Made by a program: the position numbers and the translations under genes. The notes under the pieces were generated by a model, which saw only the letters and a program-made list of their open reading frames with translations, was not told the origin of the DNA and made no database searches. Positions 1 through 7,779 of a stretch of DNA of 28,217 nucleotides are shown one piece after another. This DNA is from DATHWB01 sp040905965 (GTDB lineage Bacteria > Actinomycetota > Acidimicrobiia > Spongiisociales > ZC4RG35): assembly GCA_040905965.1 (NCBI GenBank), contig JBBDQP010000072.1:1-28217 (forward strand), given 5' to 3'. How positions within the stretch are numbered: position 1 is the first letter of the stretch; the number at the start of each line of letters is the position of its first letter.

Positions 1-26
1 GGGGGGACACTGTCACAGCGACCCGG

Positions 27-32
27 TACTCT
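27..32 (+). promoter_or_regulatory. -10-like hexamer of dnaX
   Basis: TACTCT ends seven bases before the GTG start of dnaX. GGGACA at 4-9 lies 17 bases upstream and matches TTGACA in four of six positions. There is no Shine-Dalgarno sequence, so a leaderless transcript starting at the GTG is likely. This is pattern reading only. Confidence 0.4.
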
Positions 33-39
33 CGCCGTC

Positions 40-1854
40 GTGGAATATCAGGCGCTCTACCGGAGGTACCGGCCGCAATCGTTCGAAGACGTGATCGGCC
101 AGACGCACATCACGACAACCCTCGCCAGGGAAGTGGCCGACGGTCACGTCGCCCACGCCTATCTGTTCGCCGGACCACGCGGAACTGGGAAGACGACCAC
201 CGCCCGCATCCTCGCCAAGGCGCTCAACTGTGAGAAGCGCAATCCGGACGGGAGCCCCGACAACACATGCGGATCGTGCATCGCCATCACGGAGGGCTCC
301 TCGCTCGACGTGATGGAACTGGACGCCGCCAGCCACAACAGCGTCGAGGACATCCGCGACATGCGGGTCAGTGTGTCGACTGTCGCCTCCGCTGCCAGCG
401 GTCGCCGGGTGTTCATCCTCGACGAGGCGCACATGCTGTCGAAGGCGGCGGGGAACGCATTGCTCAAGACACTCGAAGAGCCCCCACCTCACGTGCATTT
501 CGTGCTGGCCACGACCGAGCCGTACAAGCTCCTCGACACGATTCGGAGTCGGTCACAGCGCTTCGACTTCCATTCGGTCCCGATCGAGAGCCTGGCGGCG
601 CACTTGTCCAAGATCGCCGACCTCGAAGGGTTCAAGACCGAGCCGGCCGCCCTCGTGGCGGTGGCTCGTCACGCCGGCGGGTCGGTCCGAGACTCGCTGT
701 CCCTTCTCGAACAGGTTGCCGCCCTCGGAGACGGAGTCGTCGATCTGACTGGTGTCGGCAGGGCGCTCGGTCTCGCCGACGCCGAAGCGTTCGAGGTCCT
801 CATGGCTGCCGTCACCGAGCAGGACGCCAGAAAAGGCCTGGAGCTGGTCGCCCGCCTCGCATCCCAGGGCGTCGACCTGCGCCGTTTCGTGTCCGAATCG
901 GTCGGCTTCTTTCGAGGGGTCTTTCTCGCCCATTACGCCCCCAACCTGGCCGAGGTCGCAGACGAGCCCGCCGAGGTGCTGGAGTTGTGGCGGAAGGCGG
1001 CGTCCCGGCTGCCCGCCGGTGAGGTGGTGCGGGCGGTCGATCTCCTGGGAGACGCGCTCGTCAAGCTTCGCGAAGGCCGTGAGGAACGCCTGATGCTCGA
1101 GTTGGCGATGATCAAGCTCACTCGGCCGGAGACCTCCGTCGATCCGGCGGCGATGCTCTCGAGGCTCGATCGTCTCGAACGGCTCGCCAAGCAGCCGGCG
1201 GGTGCTCAGGCGGCTCCTGTGACCGCCCCGACTCCGCAACCCTCCCAGGATCGATCCGCGTCTGACCAAGCTGTGCCCGCTCAATCCGAATCGTCCGGGC
1301 CGGAAGAACCGGAAGAGGTTCCGGTTGCTGCCTCCGAGCCGGAGCCAGCGCCGGAGCCCAGCACAGAAGAACTCGCCCGCCCGCTCGTGGGCGAGCCGAG
1401 CGAGCCGCCTCCCCCCGCCACGGTGACGATGGAGGCGTTCCGCGAGATATGGCCGGGCCTGTTCGGCGGACTCAGGGAACTCCTCGGCGCCCGCCGCTGG
1501 GCTCTGTTCCGAGAGACCGAACCGGGAGGTGTGGAGGGCTCTGCGCTGATCATCCATGTCCGCCACGACTTCCATCTCGCCTCTCTCAAGAGTGATCCTG
1601 CAGTGGCGGCGGTTGTCGCCACCAAGGCGGGAGATCTGTTGGGAGGGTCGGTCTCCGTGCAGTTCCGTGCAGCGGACGGGGATCCGGCCGGCAGTACAGC
1701 GGCCACTGGACCAGAGCCTGCCACCGTCGGGAACGACGACGAGGAGATCCCCGACAAGGACACCATGGCCGAATCGACGTCGGACCCGACCGATCCCTTC
1801 AAGCTGATCGCCGACGAGCTCGGTGGCATCGAGATCGAGGAGTACGACAACTGA
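40..1854 (+). CDS. dnaX: DNA polymerase III subunit gamma/tau
   Basis: This is the clamp-loader ATPase of the replicative polymerase; it loads the beta clamp and ties the polymerase to the replisome. The N-terminus YQALYRRYRPQSFEDVIGQ is the family hallmark. Walker A (GPRGTGKTTT, about residues 45-54), DEAH-like Walker B (ILDEAHML) and the SRSQRF sensor segment follow. The zinc site is unusual: the family normally shows four Cys, but here the second position reads Asp (PDNTCGSC). A Pro/Glu-rich linker at about residues 390-465 leads to a C-terminal tau-like domain. At 604 residues it is a normal length for actinobacteria. The GTG start directly precedes the conserved N-terminus. It is followed by ybaB and recR, the classic order. 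Confidence 0.97.
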   Translation: MEYQALYRRYRPQSFEDVIGQTHITTTLAREVADGHVAHAYLFAGPRGTGKTTTARILAKALNCEKRNPDGSPDNTCGSCIAITEGSSLDVMELDAASHNSVEDIRDMRVSVSTVASAASGRRVFILDEAHMLSKAAGNALLKTLEEPPPHVHFVLATTEPYKLLDTIRSRSQRFDFHSVPIESLAAHLSKIADLEGFKTEPAALVAVARHAGGSVRDSLSLLEQVAALGDGVVDLTGVGRALGLADAEAFEVLMAAVTEQDARKGLELVARLASQGVDLRRFVSESVGFFRGVFLAHYAPNLAEVADEPAEVLELWRKAASRLPAGEVVRAVDLLGDALVKLREGREERLMLELAMIKLTRPETSVDPAAMLSRLDRLERLAKQPAGAQAAPVTAPTPQPSQDRSASDQAVPAQSESSGPEEPEEVPVAASEPEPAPEPSTEELARPLVGEPSEPPPPATVTMEAFREIWPGLFGGLRELLGARRWALFRETEPGGVEGSALIIHVRHDFHLASLKSDPAVAAVVATKAGDLLGGSVSVQFRAADGDPAGSTAATGPEPATVGNDDEEIPDKDTMAESTSDPTDPFKLIADELGGIEIEEYDN

Positions 1855-1940
1855 GATCTCGATGATCCGTCGCCGCTGCCCGGCGCGGGTAGACGAGCTG
1901 CCGCCGGTACGATCAGGGCTCGCACTCGACGAGGGATCTC

Positions 1941-2267
1941 ATGAATCGCCCCCCCAACATGCAGCAGCTGATGAAGCAGGCCCAGCAGATGCAGGAGCAG
2001 CTGATGGCCGCACAGTCAGAACTCGCCGAGATGACCTTCGAAGGCACCGCCGGAGGTGGTGTCGTCAAGGCGACGGTGAGGGGTTCGAACGAACTGGTGT
2101 CGGTGGAAATCGCTTCCGAGGTGATCGACCCGTCCGATCCGGAGATGCTCGGCGATCTGGTCGTCGCCGCCGTCAACGGGGCGATGCGGGCCGCATCCGA
2201 AGCGGCAGAATCCCAGATGGGTGGGCTCGCCGGCGGGCTTGGGGGCCTGGGCGGTCTGCTCGGCTGA
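1941..2267 (+). CDS. ybaB: YbaB/EbfC family nucleoid-associated protein
   Basis: This small DNA-binding protein of 108 residues forms a tweezer-like dimer that associates with the nucleoid. The N-terminal helix is Met/Gln-rich (NMQQLMKQAQQMQEQL), followed by the conserved core (EGTAGGGVVKATVRGSNELVSVEI, split over about residues 36-60) and a Gly/Leu-rich tail. It lies between dnaX and recR as in most bacteria. A GAGGGA sequence about seven bases upstream can act as ribosome binding site, and TACGAT at 1908-1913 may be a -10 element. Its stop codon overlaps the recR start (TGATG), so the two are translationally coupled. Confidence 0.95.
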   Translation: MNRPPNMQQLMKQAQQMQEQLMAAQSELAEMTFEGTAGGGVVKATVRGSNELVSVEIASEVIDPSDPEMLGDLVVAAVNGAMRAASEAAESQMGGLAGGLGGLGGLLG

Positions 2268-2860
2268 TGTACGAAGGTCCCCTCCAGCGCGTTGTCGACG
2301 AGCTCTCTCGGCTCCCCGGCATCGGCGGCAAGTCGGCGCAGCGGATCGCCTTTCATCTCCTCAGCATTCCCGACGTCGACGCCCGGAGACTCGGCCAGGC
2401 GGTCCTCGACCTACGCGATCAGGTGAGGCACTGTCGACGGTGCTTCAACGTCACCGTGTCGGAGGAATGCACCATTTGCCGGGATCCGCGACGCGACACC
2501 GGCATCGTGTGCGTGGTCGAACGTCCGCAGGACATCATGGTGGTCGAGAGGACTCAGGAGTACCGCGGGCTCTATCACGTGCTCGGCGGATCGCTCTCTC
2601 CCATCAATGGTGTGGGACCGGACCAACTGCGGATCCCCGAACTGCGTCAACGGGTGGCGTCCGAGAGTCTCAGTGAGCTCATCATTGCGACGAATCCGAC
2701 GATGGAGGGTGACGCCACCGCCATGTACCTGGCCAAAGAGTTCAAGCCGGGGGGTCTGCGGGTCAGCCGGCTCGCCAGCGGCCTCCCCGTGGGCGGCGAT
2801 CTCGATTATGCCGACGAACTCACGCTCGGCAGGGCGCTCGTCGGTCGCATGGAGATGTAG
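2267..2860 (+). CDS. recR: recombination protein RecR
   Basis: RecR works with RecO and RecF to load RecA on gapped DNA. The 197-residue protein has the N-terminal helix-hairpin-helix (LSRLPGIGGKSAQRIAFHLL), a four-Cys zinc finger (CRRCFNVTVSEECTIC, about residues 56-71), and a Toprim domain with the VVERPQDIMVVERT and YRGLYHVLGG segments. The C-terminus carries the family motif SRLASGLPVGGDLDYADELTLGRAL. The ATG shares its first base with the ybaB stop. The open frame extends further upstream, but that part overlaps ybaB and has no family similarity. The length fits the usual 198-203 residues. Confidence 0.97.
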   Translation: MYEGPLQRVVDELSRLPGIGGKSAQRIAFHLLSIPDVDARRLGQAVLDLRDQVRHCRRCFNVTVSEECTICRDPRRDTGIVCVVERPQDIMVVERTQEYRGLYHVLGGSLSPINGVGPDQLRIPELRQRVASESLSELIIATNPTMEGDATAMYLAKEFKPGGLRVSRLASGLPVGGDLDYADELTLGRALVGRMEM

Positions 2861-2869
2861 CCGACTCCG

Positions 2870-3940
2870 ATGCGTGTTCTCCTCGTCGAGCCGTATCTCG
2901 GGGGGTCGCACCGCGCCTGGGCAGAAGGCTATGCCGCCACCTCGATGCACGAGGTGACGATCGTCAGTCACGAATCCCGCTGGTGGACCTGGCGGATGAA
3001 AGGTTCTGCGGTGACGCTCGCCGAGAGCGTCGCCCAGTTGGCAGCGGAGGGGTATCGGCCGGATGTGGTGCTGGTCTCTGACATGGTCGATGTGGCGGCA
3101 CTACGGACATTCCTGGCCCCTTCGATCGGTCGTCCACCCCTGGCGCTGTACTTCCACGAGAGCCAGCTCACGTATCCGGACAGTCCCTTGATGGACGCCG
3201 ATCGCTCGTATCCGTTTCTCAACTGGACCTCGGCATTGGCCGCCGATGCGGTGTACTTCAACAGCGGGTACCACCGGGAGGCGTTCTTCGAAGAGGTCCC
3301 GAGGCTTCTCAAAGGTTTCCCCGATCACACCCACACCCACCTCGTCGACTCGGTGGCGGCCAAGAGCGCCGTTCTGCCGGTCGGCGTCGATCTGGGATGG
3401 GCGTGGGAGGCGCCATCCCGATCCGATACGCCGCTGGTGCTCTGGAACCATCGTTGGGAGCACGACAAGGATCCTGAGACGTTCGCAGACGGGATCCGGG
3501 CCGTTGCGGAGACTCACGACTTCCGGTTGGCTCTTGCAGGCGAGCGGTTTCGCACCGTCCCGGGAGTGCTCGACGAACTGGCTGAGGAGATGGGTGATCG
3601 CATCGAAGTCAATGACCACTTGCCGACCGACGCCTATCGAGCCTTGCTGCGGTGTTCGGATGTGGTGGTGAGCACTGCGCTGCAGGAATTTTTCGGTATC
3701 AGCGTCGTCGAAGCGATCGCAGCCGGGGCGCGTCCGGTCCTTCCCAGACGACTCTCCTACCCGTGGCTCATCCCCACAGAGCATCATGAGGCCGTCCTGT
3801 ACGAACCGGGCGGTTTCACTGCCGCGCTCCGCGGCGCGCTCACAGAGCGACGATCGCCCGACGGTCTACGGGAGTCCATGGCAATGTTCGACTGGAGCGT
3901 GGTCGCCCCGCGCTATGACTCGGCGCTGGAGGCCCTGTGA
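2870..3940 (+). CDS. tRNA-queuosine mannosyltransferase-like glycosyltransferase (GTDC1/DUF3524 family)
   Basis: The 356-residue protein is a GT-B glycosyltransferase. The N-terminus (LLVEPYLGGSHRAWAEGY) and the following HESRWWTWRMKG and FHESQLTYP segments are those of the DUF3524 domain, which defines human GTDC1/QTMAN, the enzyme that mannosylates queuosine in tRNA-Asp. The C-terminal half has the nucleotide-sugar region: LWNHRWEHDKDPETF, then DVVVSTALQEFFGISVVEAIAAGARPVLP with the retaining-GT acidic motif. It sits nine bases after recR and overlaps the next gene by four bases (GTGA), so it is likely in the dnaX-recR transcript. The family assignment is firm. Transfer to queuosine in this organism is an inference from the eukaryotic enzyme; another acceptor is possible. 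Confidence 0.8.
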   Translation: MRVLLVEPYLGGSHRAWAEGYAATSMHEVTIVSHESRWWTWRMKGSAVTLAESVAQLAAEGYRPDVVLVSDMVDVAALRTFLAPSIGRPPLALYFHESQLTYPDSPLMDADRSYPFLNWTSALAADAVYFNSGYHREAFFEEVPRLLKGFPDHTHTHLVDSVAAKSAVLPVGVDLGWAWEAPSRSDTPLVLWNHRWEHDKDPETFADGIRAVAETHDFRLALAGERFRTVPGVLDELAEEMGDRIEVNDHLPTDAYRALLRCSDVVVSTALQEFFGISVVEAIAAGARPVLPRRLSYPWLIPTEHHEAVLYEPGGFTAALRGALTERRSPDGLRESMAMFDWSVVAPRYDSALEAL

Positions 3941-4587
3941 TTCGGCACGTTGTCTGGGATTGGAATGGCACGCTGTTCGACGACCTTCACCTGGTGGTCG
4001 AATCCGTCAACGTCGGCATCGCTCCGCTCGGTCTCTCTCCGATCACCCTCGAGGAGTACCGCACCCACTACACGCGACCGGTGAAGATCTTCTACGAGCG
4101 TCTCGCAGCCCGCCCCGTCAGCGATGCGGAGTGGCTGGATCTCGACACGCGATTTCACGATGCCTACCGAGATCTCCTCCCGGGTGCCGGGCTCGCCCGC
4201 GACGCCCTCGATGCGCTCCGCGCGGTCGTCGACGTTCCCGCCGAGCAGTCTCTGCTGTCGATGTTCCCGCATCACGAACTCGTCCCCCTCGTCGACCGCC
4301 TCGGGGTGAGCGGGTATTTCTCGCGCATCGACGGGCTTCGCGGTGAGCCGGGGGCCCAAAAGTCCGGTTTTCTCGAAGCCCACCTGCGCGCGCTGATGCG
4401 CCACGAAGACCCTGCGACCGTGCTGCTCATCGGCGATGCGACTGACGACGCGGTTGCCGCCGCCCACGTCGGAGCGGCCGTCGTGTTGGTGGACACCGGG
4501 GCGCATCACCGCCGGGAACTCGAGTCCCATGGGGTGCCGGTGGCCGACGATCTTCTCGGCGCGCTACGGCTCGGCGGTGTGACGTGA
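3937..4587 (+). CDS. HAD family hydrolase, phosphoglycolate phosphatase-like
   Basis: This 216-residue haloacid dehalogenase-type phosphatase probably acts on a small phosphorylated metabolite. Motif I is DWNGTLFDD (Asp8 nucleophile). The usual second Asp is Asn10, a variant seen in some phosphatases of this class. A helical cap follows, then motif II (LLSMFPH), a Lys in GAQKSGF (motif III) and motif IV (LLIGDATDDAVAAAHVGA). The GTG start overlaps the stop of the glycosyltransferase, which implies coupled expression. A role linked to that enzyme is possible but cannot be shown from sequence. The substrate is unknown. Confidence 0.85.
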   Translation: MIRHVVWDWNGTLFDDLHLVVESVNVGIAPLGLSPITLEEYRTHYTRPVKIFYERLAARPVSDAEWLDLDTRFHDAYRDLLPGAGLARDALDALRAVVDVPAEQSLLSMFPHHELVPLVDRLGVSGYFSRIDGLRGEPGAQKSGFLEAHLRALMRHEDPATVLLIGDATDDAVAAAHVGAAVVLVDTGAHHRRELESHGVPVADDLLGALRLGGVT

Positions 4588-4593
4588 CTCTGT

Positions 4594-4621
4594 TTGACCG
4601 CTCGGCGGACCGTGGCACCAT
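4594..4621 (+). promoter_or_regulatory. promoter of the EVE-domain gene, probably leaderless
   Basis: TTGACC (4594-4599), a 16-base spacer and CACCAT (4616-4621) place the predicted transcript start at base 4628, which is the first base of the GTG start codon. No Shine-Dalgarno sequence is present. Confidence 0.5.
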
Positions 4622-4627
4622 CGGCTC

Positions 4628-5095
4628 GTGAAGTACTGGCTCATCAAGTCCGAACCCGACACGTACTCGATCGATGATCTCGCCCGCGACGGGACCGAAC
4701 ACTGGGACGGCATCCGCAACTATCAGGCTCGCAACATCATGCGCGACGAGATGAAGATCGGTGACCGCGCGCTGTTCCACCATTCGAACGCCAAACCGCC
4801 CGGCATCGCCGGGATCGCCGAGGTGGCGAGCGAGCCGTACCCCGACCACACCCAGTTCGATCCGAAGTCGAAGTACTTCGACGAGACATCCGATCCGGAC
4901 GACCCGCGCTGGATCATGGTCGACGTGAAGTTCGTCGAGAAGTTCCCCCGTTTCCTGGGAATGCCGGAGTTGAAGACCCATCGGGCCCTCTCCGAGATGG
5001 TGCTTCTCAATCGAAGTCGCCTCTCGGTCCAGCCGGTCACCAAGAAGCAGTTCGACTACATCGTGGCGCTCGCGTCGAAACCCGCCCCCGACTGA
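4628..5095 (+). CDS. EVE domain-containing protein
   Basis: This 155-residue protein consists of a single EVE domain, a PUA-like fold that in characterised members binds modified bases in DNA or RNA. The family opening KYWLIKSEPDTYSIDDL, the WDGIRNYQARN segment, the FHHSN strand and GIAGIAEV are all present, as is WIMVDVKFVEKFPR. The length matches the stand-alone thymocyte nuclear protein 1 type. It has its own promoter, 40 bases after the HAD gene. The ligand cannot be read from sequence. The gene beside it probably glycosylates a tRNA base, which makes a modified-nucleoside ligand worth considering. Confidence 0.93.
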   Translation: MKYWLIKSEPDTYSIDDLARDGTEHWDGIRNYQARNIMRDEMKIGDRALFHHSNAKPPGIAGIAEVASEPYPDHTQFDPKSKYFDETSDPDDPRWIMVDVKFVEKFPRFLGMPELKTHRALSEMVLLNRSRLSVQPVTKKQFDYIVALASKPAPD

Positions 5096-5129
5096 TCCAC
5101 CGGCCCCGTTCGCGCCTCAGATCGCTCGG

Positions 5130-6116
5130 TCAGCCGTATTCGACGCTGGACAGGGTGCCGAGCTTGCTCAGGTTGTGGAAGGCGTCCATGTAGCGGATGG
5201 AGCCGGTCTTGGACCGCATCATCACCGAGTGGGTGACCGCACCATTGCCGTGGAACTCGACACCGCTGAGAAACTCACCGCCCGTGATCCCGGTCGCCGC
5301 GAACGAGACGTTGTCCCCCCCGACCAGGTCGGTGGTGGTCATGATCTGGTCCATGTCGTGACCGTGCTCTGCCGCGTACTGCCTGTCCCGGTCGTCTCGT
5401 GCCCACAACCGGCACTGGATCTCTCCACCCATGCACCGCAGCGCGGCGGCCGCGAGCACGGCCTCGGGGGAGCCGCCGATACCCAGGAGCATGTCGATTC
5501 CCGCACCATCCCGTCCGGTGGCGATGGCTCCGGACACGTCGCCGTCGCGGATCAGTCGGATCCGGGCGCCGGCGGCGCGTACCGCCTCGATGTGAGGCCG
5601 GTTGCGGGGCCGGTCGAGGATGATGACGGTCAGGTCGTTGATGTCGTCGCCTTTGGCCTTCGCCACCTTGGCCAGGTTGTGCTCGACCGGGGCGTCGAGG
5701 TCGATCACCCCGTGGCAGGCGGGTCCGACGGCGATCTTCTCCATGTACACCATCGAGCCGGGGGAGAACATCGTCCCCCGCTCTGCCACCGCCAGGACCG
5801 CCAGCGCTCCAGGCATGCCATCGGCGACGAGGGTGGTCCCCTCCACCGGGTCCACCGCCACGTCCACCTGCTGGCCTTCGCCGTTGCCGACCTGTTCGCC
5901 GTTGTGGAGCATCGGGGCTTCGTCCTTCTCGCCCTCGCCGATGACGACGACGCCATCGAGGTCGAGTGTCCCCAGATGGGCGCGCATCCCGTCGACCGCC
6001 GCCTTGTCGGCTGCCTCCTTGTCGCCCCGACCCTGCCAGCGGGCGGCGGCCATGGCCGCGGTTTCTGTGACACGGGCGAGGTCGAGACCGAGATTGCGAT
6101 CGGGGATCTCTGCCAT
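5130..6116 (-). CDS. glpX: class II fructose-1,6-bisphosphatase
   Basis: GlpX removes the 1-phosphate of fructose 1,6-bisphosphate in gluconeogenesis; in most actinobacteria it is the main such enzyme. The 328-residue product has the metal-binding signatures VVIGEGEKDEAPML and VDVAVDPVEGTT, the GAL-type loop and the C-terminal GGEFLSGVEF and SVMMRSKTGSIRY segments. The frame stays open 69 codons further upstream, but that part overlaps the thiolase gene. The ATG at 6116 shares a base with the thiolase stop (TGATG) and starts at the conserved MAEIPDRNLGLDLARVTE. Its stop lies 34 bases from the convergent EVE gene. Confidence 0.96.
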   Translation of the reverse strand: MAEIPDRNLGLDLARVTETAAMAAARWQGRGDKEAADKAAVDGMRAHLGTLDLDGVVVIGEGEKDEAPMLHNGEQVGNGEGQQVDVAVDPVEGTTLVADGMPGALAVLAVAERGTMFSPGSMVYMEKIAVGPACHGVIDLDAPVEHNLAKVAKAKGDDINDLTVIILDRPRNRPHIEAVRAAGARIRLIRDGDVSGAIATGRDGAGIDMLLGIGGSPEAVLAAAALRCMGGEIQCRLWARDDRDRQYAAEHGHDMDQIMTTTDLVGGDNVSFAATGITGGEFLSGVEFHGNGAVTHSVMMRSKTGSIRYMDAFHNLSKLGTLSSVEYG

Positions 6117-7294
6117 CAGGAGACCTTCACGATCAGGGCGTCGCCCTGTCCGCCGCCGCCACACAAGGTGGCGGCTCCGACCCCGCCCCCTCGAGCGCGG
6201 AGGGCGCTGATCAGAGTGACGACGAGCCGTGTTCCGGTGCATCCGATCGGATGTCCCAGCGCCACCGCCCCGCCGTTGACGTTCACCTTGGATTCGTCGA
6301 TATCGAGCATGCGGGCGGACCACAGGGCGACTGCGGCGAACGCCTCGTTGATCTCGACGAGGTCGAGGTCCGACGCCTCCATTCCCGCCTTCTTCAGTGC
6401 CACCCGCAGTGCTTCTGCCGGGCGCTCGTGCAGCGTGGCATCGACCCCGCCGATCTGGCCGTATGCGACGATCTCGGCCAGGATCGGACTGCCGTTCGCT
6501 TCTGCTGCTGTCCTGTCTGCAACGACGACGGCCGCCCCCCCATCCGAGATCTGCGAGGCGTTTCCCGCCGTGATCGTGCCGTCTGCGATGAATGCGGGAC
6601 GGAGCGCCGCCAAGGACTCCACAGTCGTGGACTCCCTGATCCCCTCGTCACGCTCCACCTTGACAGGCTCACCCTTGCGTTGGGGCACGCTCACCCCGAC
6701 GATCTCGCCGGCGAATGCGCCCGATTCGGTCGCCGCCTGCGCTCGGGCGTGGGAGCGTGCGGACCATTCGTCCTGTTCGGTTCGGCTGATGCCAAGACCG
6801 GCATTCTTGTGATCCGACGATTCACCCATCGTGCAGCGGTCGAACGCACAGAAGAGACCGTCGTGGTTCATGACGTCGACCATCGTCACGTCGCCGATGC
6901 GGGTGCCCCAGCGGACCTCCCGAACGACGTGGGGAGCGTTCGACATCGACTCCATTCCACCCGCGACCACGAAGGTGGCGTCGCCGGTTGCGACGGCCCG
7001 GTTGGCGAGTCCGATGGCGGCAAGTCCCGAGAGGCAGACCTTGTTGACCGTGAGGGAAGGCACCGTCATGGGAAGACCTCCCCGCACCGCCGCCTGCCGA
7101 GCGGTGATTTGGCCTTCGCCCGCTTGCAGGACGTGACCAAATATCACTTCGTCCACGGCAGAAGGATCGGTTCGGGACTGCTCGACTGCGGCTTCGATCG
7201 CCGCGCCGCCGAGCTCGACGGCGCGGAGGGATGCGAGTTCTCCGCCGTACTTTCCGATGGGGGTTCGGGCCAGACCGGTGATGACAGCGCTCAT
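6116..7294 (-). CDS. acetyl-CoA acetyltransferase (thiolase)
   Basis: The enzyme condenses or cleaves acyl-CoA thioesters: acetoacetyl-CoA formation, or the last step of beta-oxidation. The 392-residue length is standard. The acylated Cys87 sits in VNKVCLSG, and the catalytic His348 (GHPIGCTG) and Cys378 (LCGGGGQGDA) are present, as is the NEAFA motif. It is divergent to methylmalonyl-CoA epimerase, a common actinobacterial arrangement that suggests a role in fatty acid and propionyl-CoA metabolism. Its stop overlaps the glpX start. There is no Shine-Dalgarno; TAGCCT lies six bases upstream of the ATG. Confidence 0.95.
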   Translation of the reverse strand: MSAVITGLARTPIGKYGGELASLRAVELGGAAIEAAVEQSRTDPSAVDEVIFGHVLQAGEGQITARQAAVRGGLPMTVPSLTVNKVCLSGLAAIGLANRAVATGDATFVVAGGMESMSNAPHVVREVRWGTRIGDVTMVDVMNHDGLFCAFDRCTMGESSDHKNAGLGISRTEQDEWSARSHARAQAATESGAFAGEIVGVSVPQRKGEPVKVERDEGIRESTTVESLAALRPAFIADGTITAGNASQISDGGAAVVVADRTAAEANGSPILAEIVAYGQIGGVDATLHERPAEALRVALKKAGMEASDLDLVEINEAFAAVALWSARMLDIDESKVNVNGGAVALGHPIGCTGTRLVVTLISALRARGGGVGAATLCGGGGQGDALIVKVS

Positions 7295-7300
7295 GTCCAG

Positions 7301-7306
7301 AGGCTA
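7301..7306 (-). promoter_or_regulatory. -10-like hexamer of the thiolase gene
   Basis: On the minus strand this reads TAGCCT and ends six bases before the ATG, predicting transcription from the start codon. I see no clear -35 element. Confidence 0.35.
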
Positions 7307-7343
7307 CAGGTCATCTCCGTCTCTCGGCTCTCCGACTCAGGGG

Positions 7344-7371
7344 CGGCACCGGTCGACTTGAATCGGTGCCG
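7344..7371. promoter_or_regulatory. 8-12-8 inverted repeat between thiolase and epimerase genes
   Basis: CGGCACCG (7344-7351) and CGGTGCCG (7364-7371) are perfect inverted copies with a 12-base spacer. The right arm abuts the ATG at 7372. The site is the right size for a dimeric repressor at this divergent promoter, but no regulator is identified here. Confidence 0.35.
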
Positions 7372-7779
7372 ATGAAGCTGCTGAACCTCGACCACACGGC
7401 GATCGCTGTGCGGGACCTCGATGCGACGATCGGCGCGTACGAGGACCGGTACGGGGTGACTCCGCTGTATCGGGAGACGGTGGAGTCCCAGGGTGTCGAG
7501 GAGGCGATGATTCCCGTGGGCGGGTCCTTCATCCAACTGCTTCGCCCGCTCACGTCCGAGTCCCCGGTCGGTCGATTCCTCGAACGCAACGGCGAAGGCC
7601 TGCACCACGTCGCGTTCGCCGTCGTCGACATCGAAGCGGCGCTGGACCACCTCGCCTCCCGCGATGCCGCCCTCATCGACCGACATCCGCGTCTCGGCGG
7701 ACGCGGCGCCCGGATTGCCTTCGTCCATCCCAAGGACGTCGCCGGTACGCTCATCGAGTTGGTGGAACTCCATGGATGA
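7372..7779 (+). CDS. mce: methylmalonyl-CoA epimerase
   Basis: The enzyme interconverts (2S)- and (2R)-methylmalonyl-CoA between propionyl-CoA carboxylase and methylmalonyl-CoA mutase. The 135-residue protein is a two-module vicinal-oxygen-chelate fold. Metal ligands are visible in LDHTAIAV, GSFIQLLRP, GLHHVAFAV and LIELVELHG. The RHPRLGGRGARIAFVHPKD segment is typical. A GTG two codons upstream (7366) is an alternative start; the ATG is chosen because MKLLNLDHTAIAV begins at the usual family position. No Shine-Dalgarno is visible. The gene overlaps the next by eight bases. Confidence 0.93.
   Translation: MKLLNLDHTAIAVRDLDATIGAYEDRYGVTPLYRETVESQGVEEAMIPVGGSFIQLLRPLTSESPVGRFLERNGEGLHHVAFAVVDIEAALDHLASRDAALIDRHPRLGGRGARIAFVHPKDVAGTLIELVELHG

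Noticed and set aside
1..39. Possible 3' end of the SRP RNA gene upstream of dnaX
   Set aside because: Some actinobacteria have that gene here and the window starts with a G-run, but 39 bases are too few to test it.
553..1575. 340-codon minus-strand ORF opposite dnaX
   Set aside because: It is a shadow of dnaX codon bias with no motif.
5175..6812. Long plus-strand ORF of 545 codons opposite glpX and thiolase
   Set aside because: It has no recognisable domain and lies antisense to two clear enzymes; long antisense frames are expected at this GC content.
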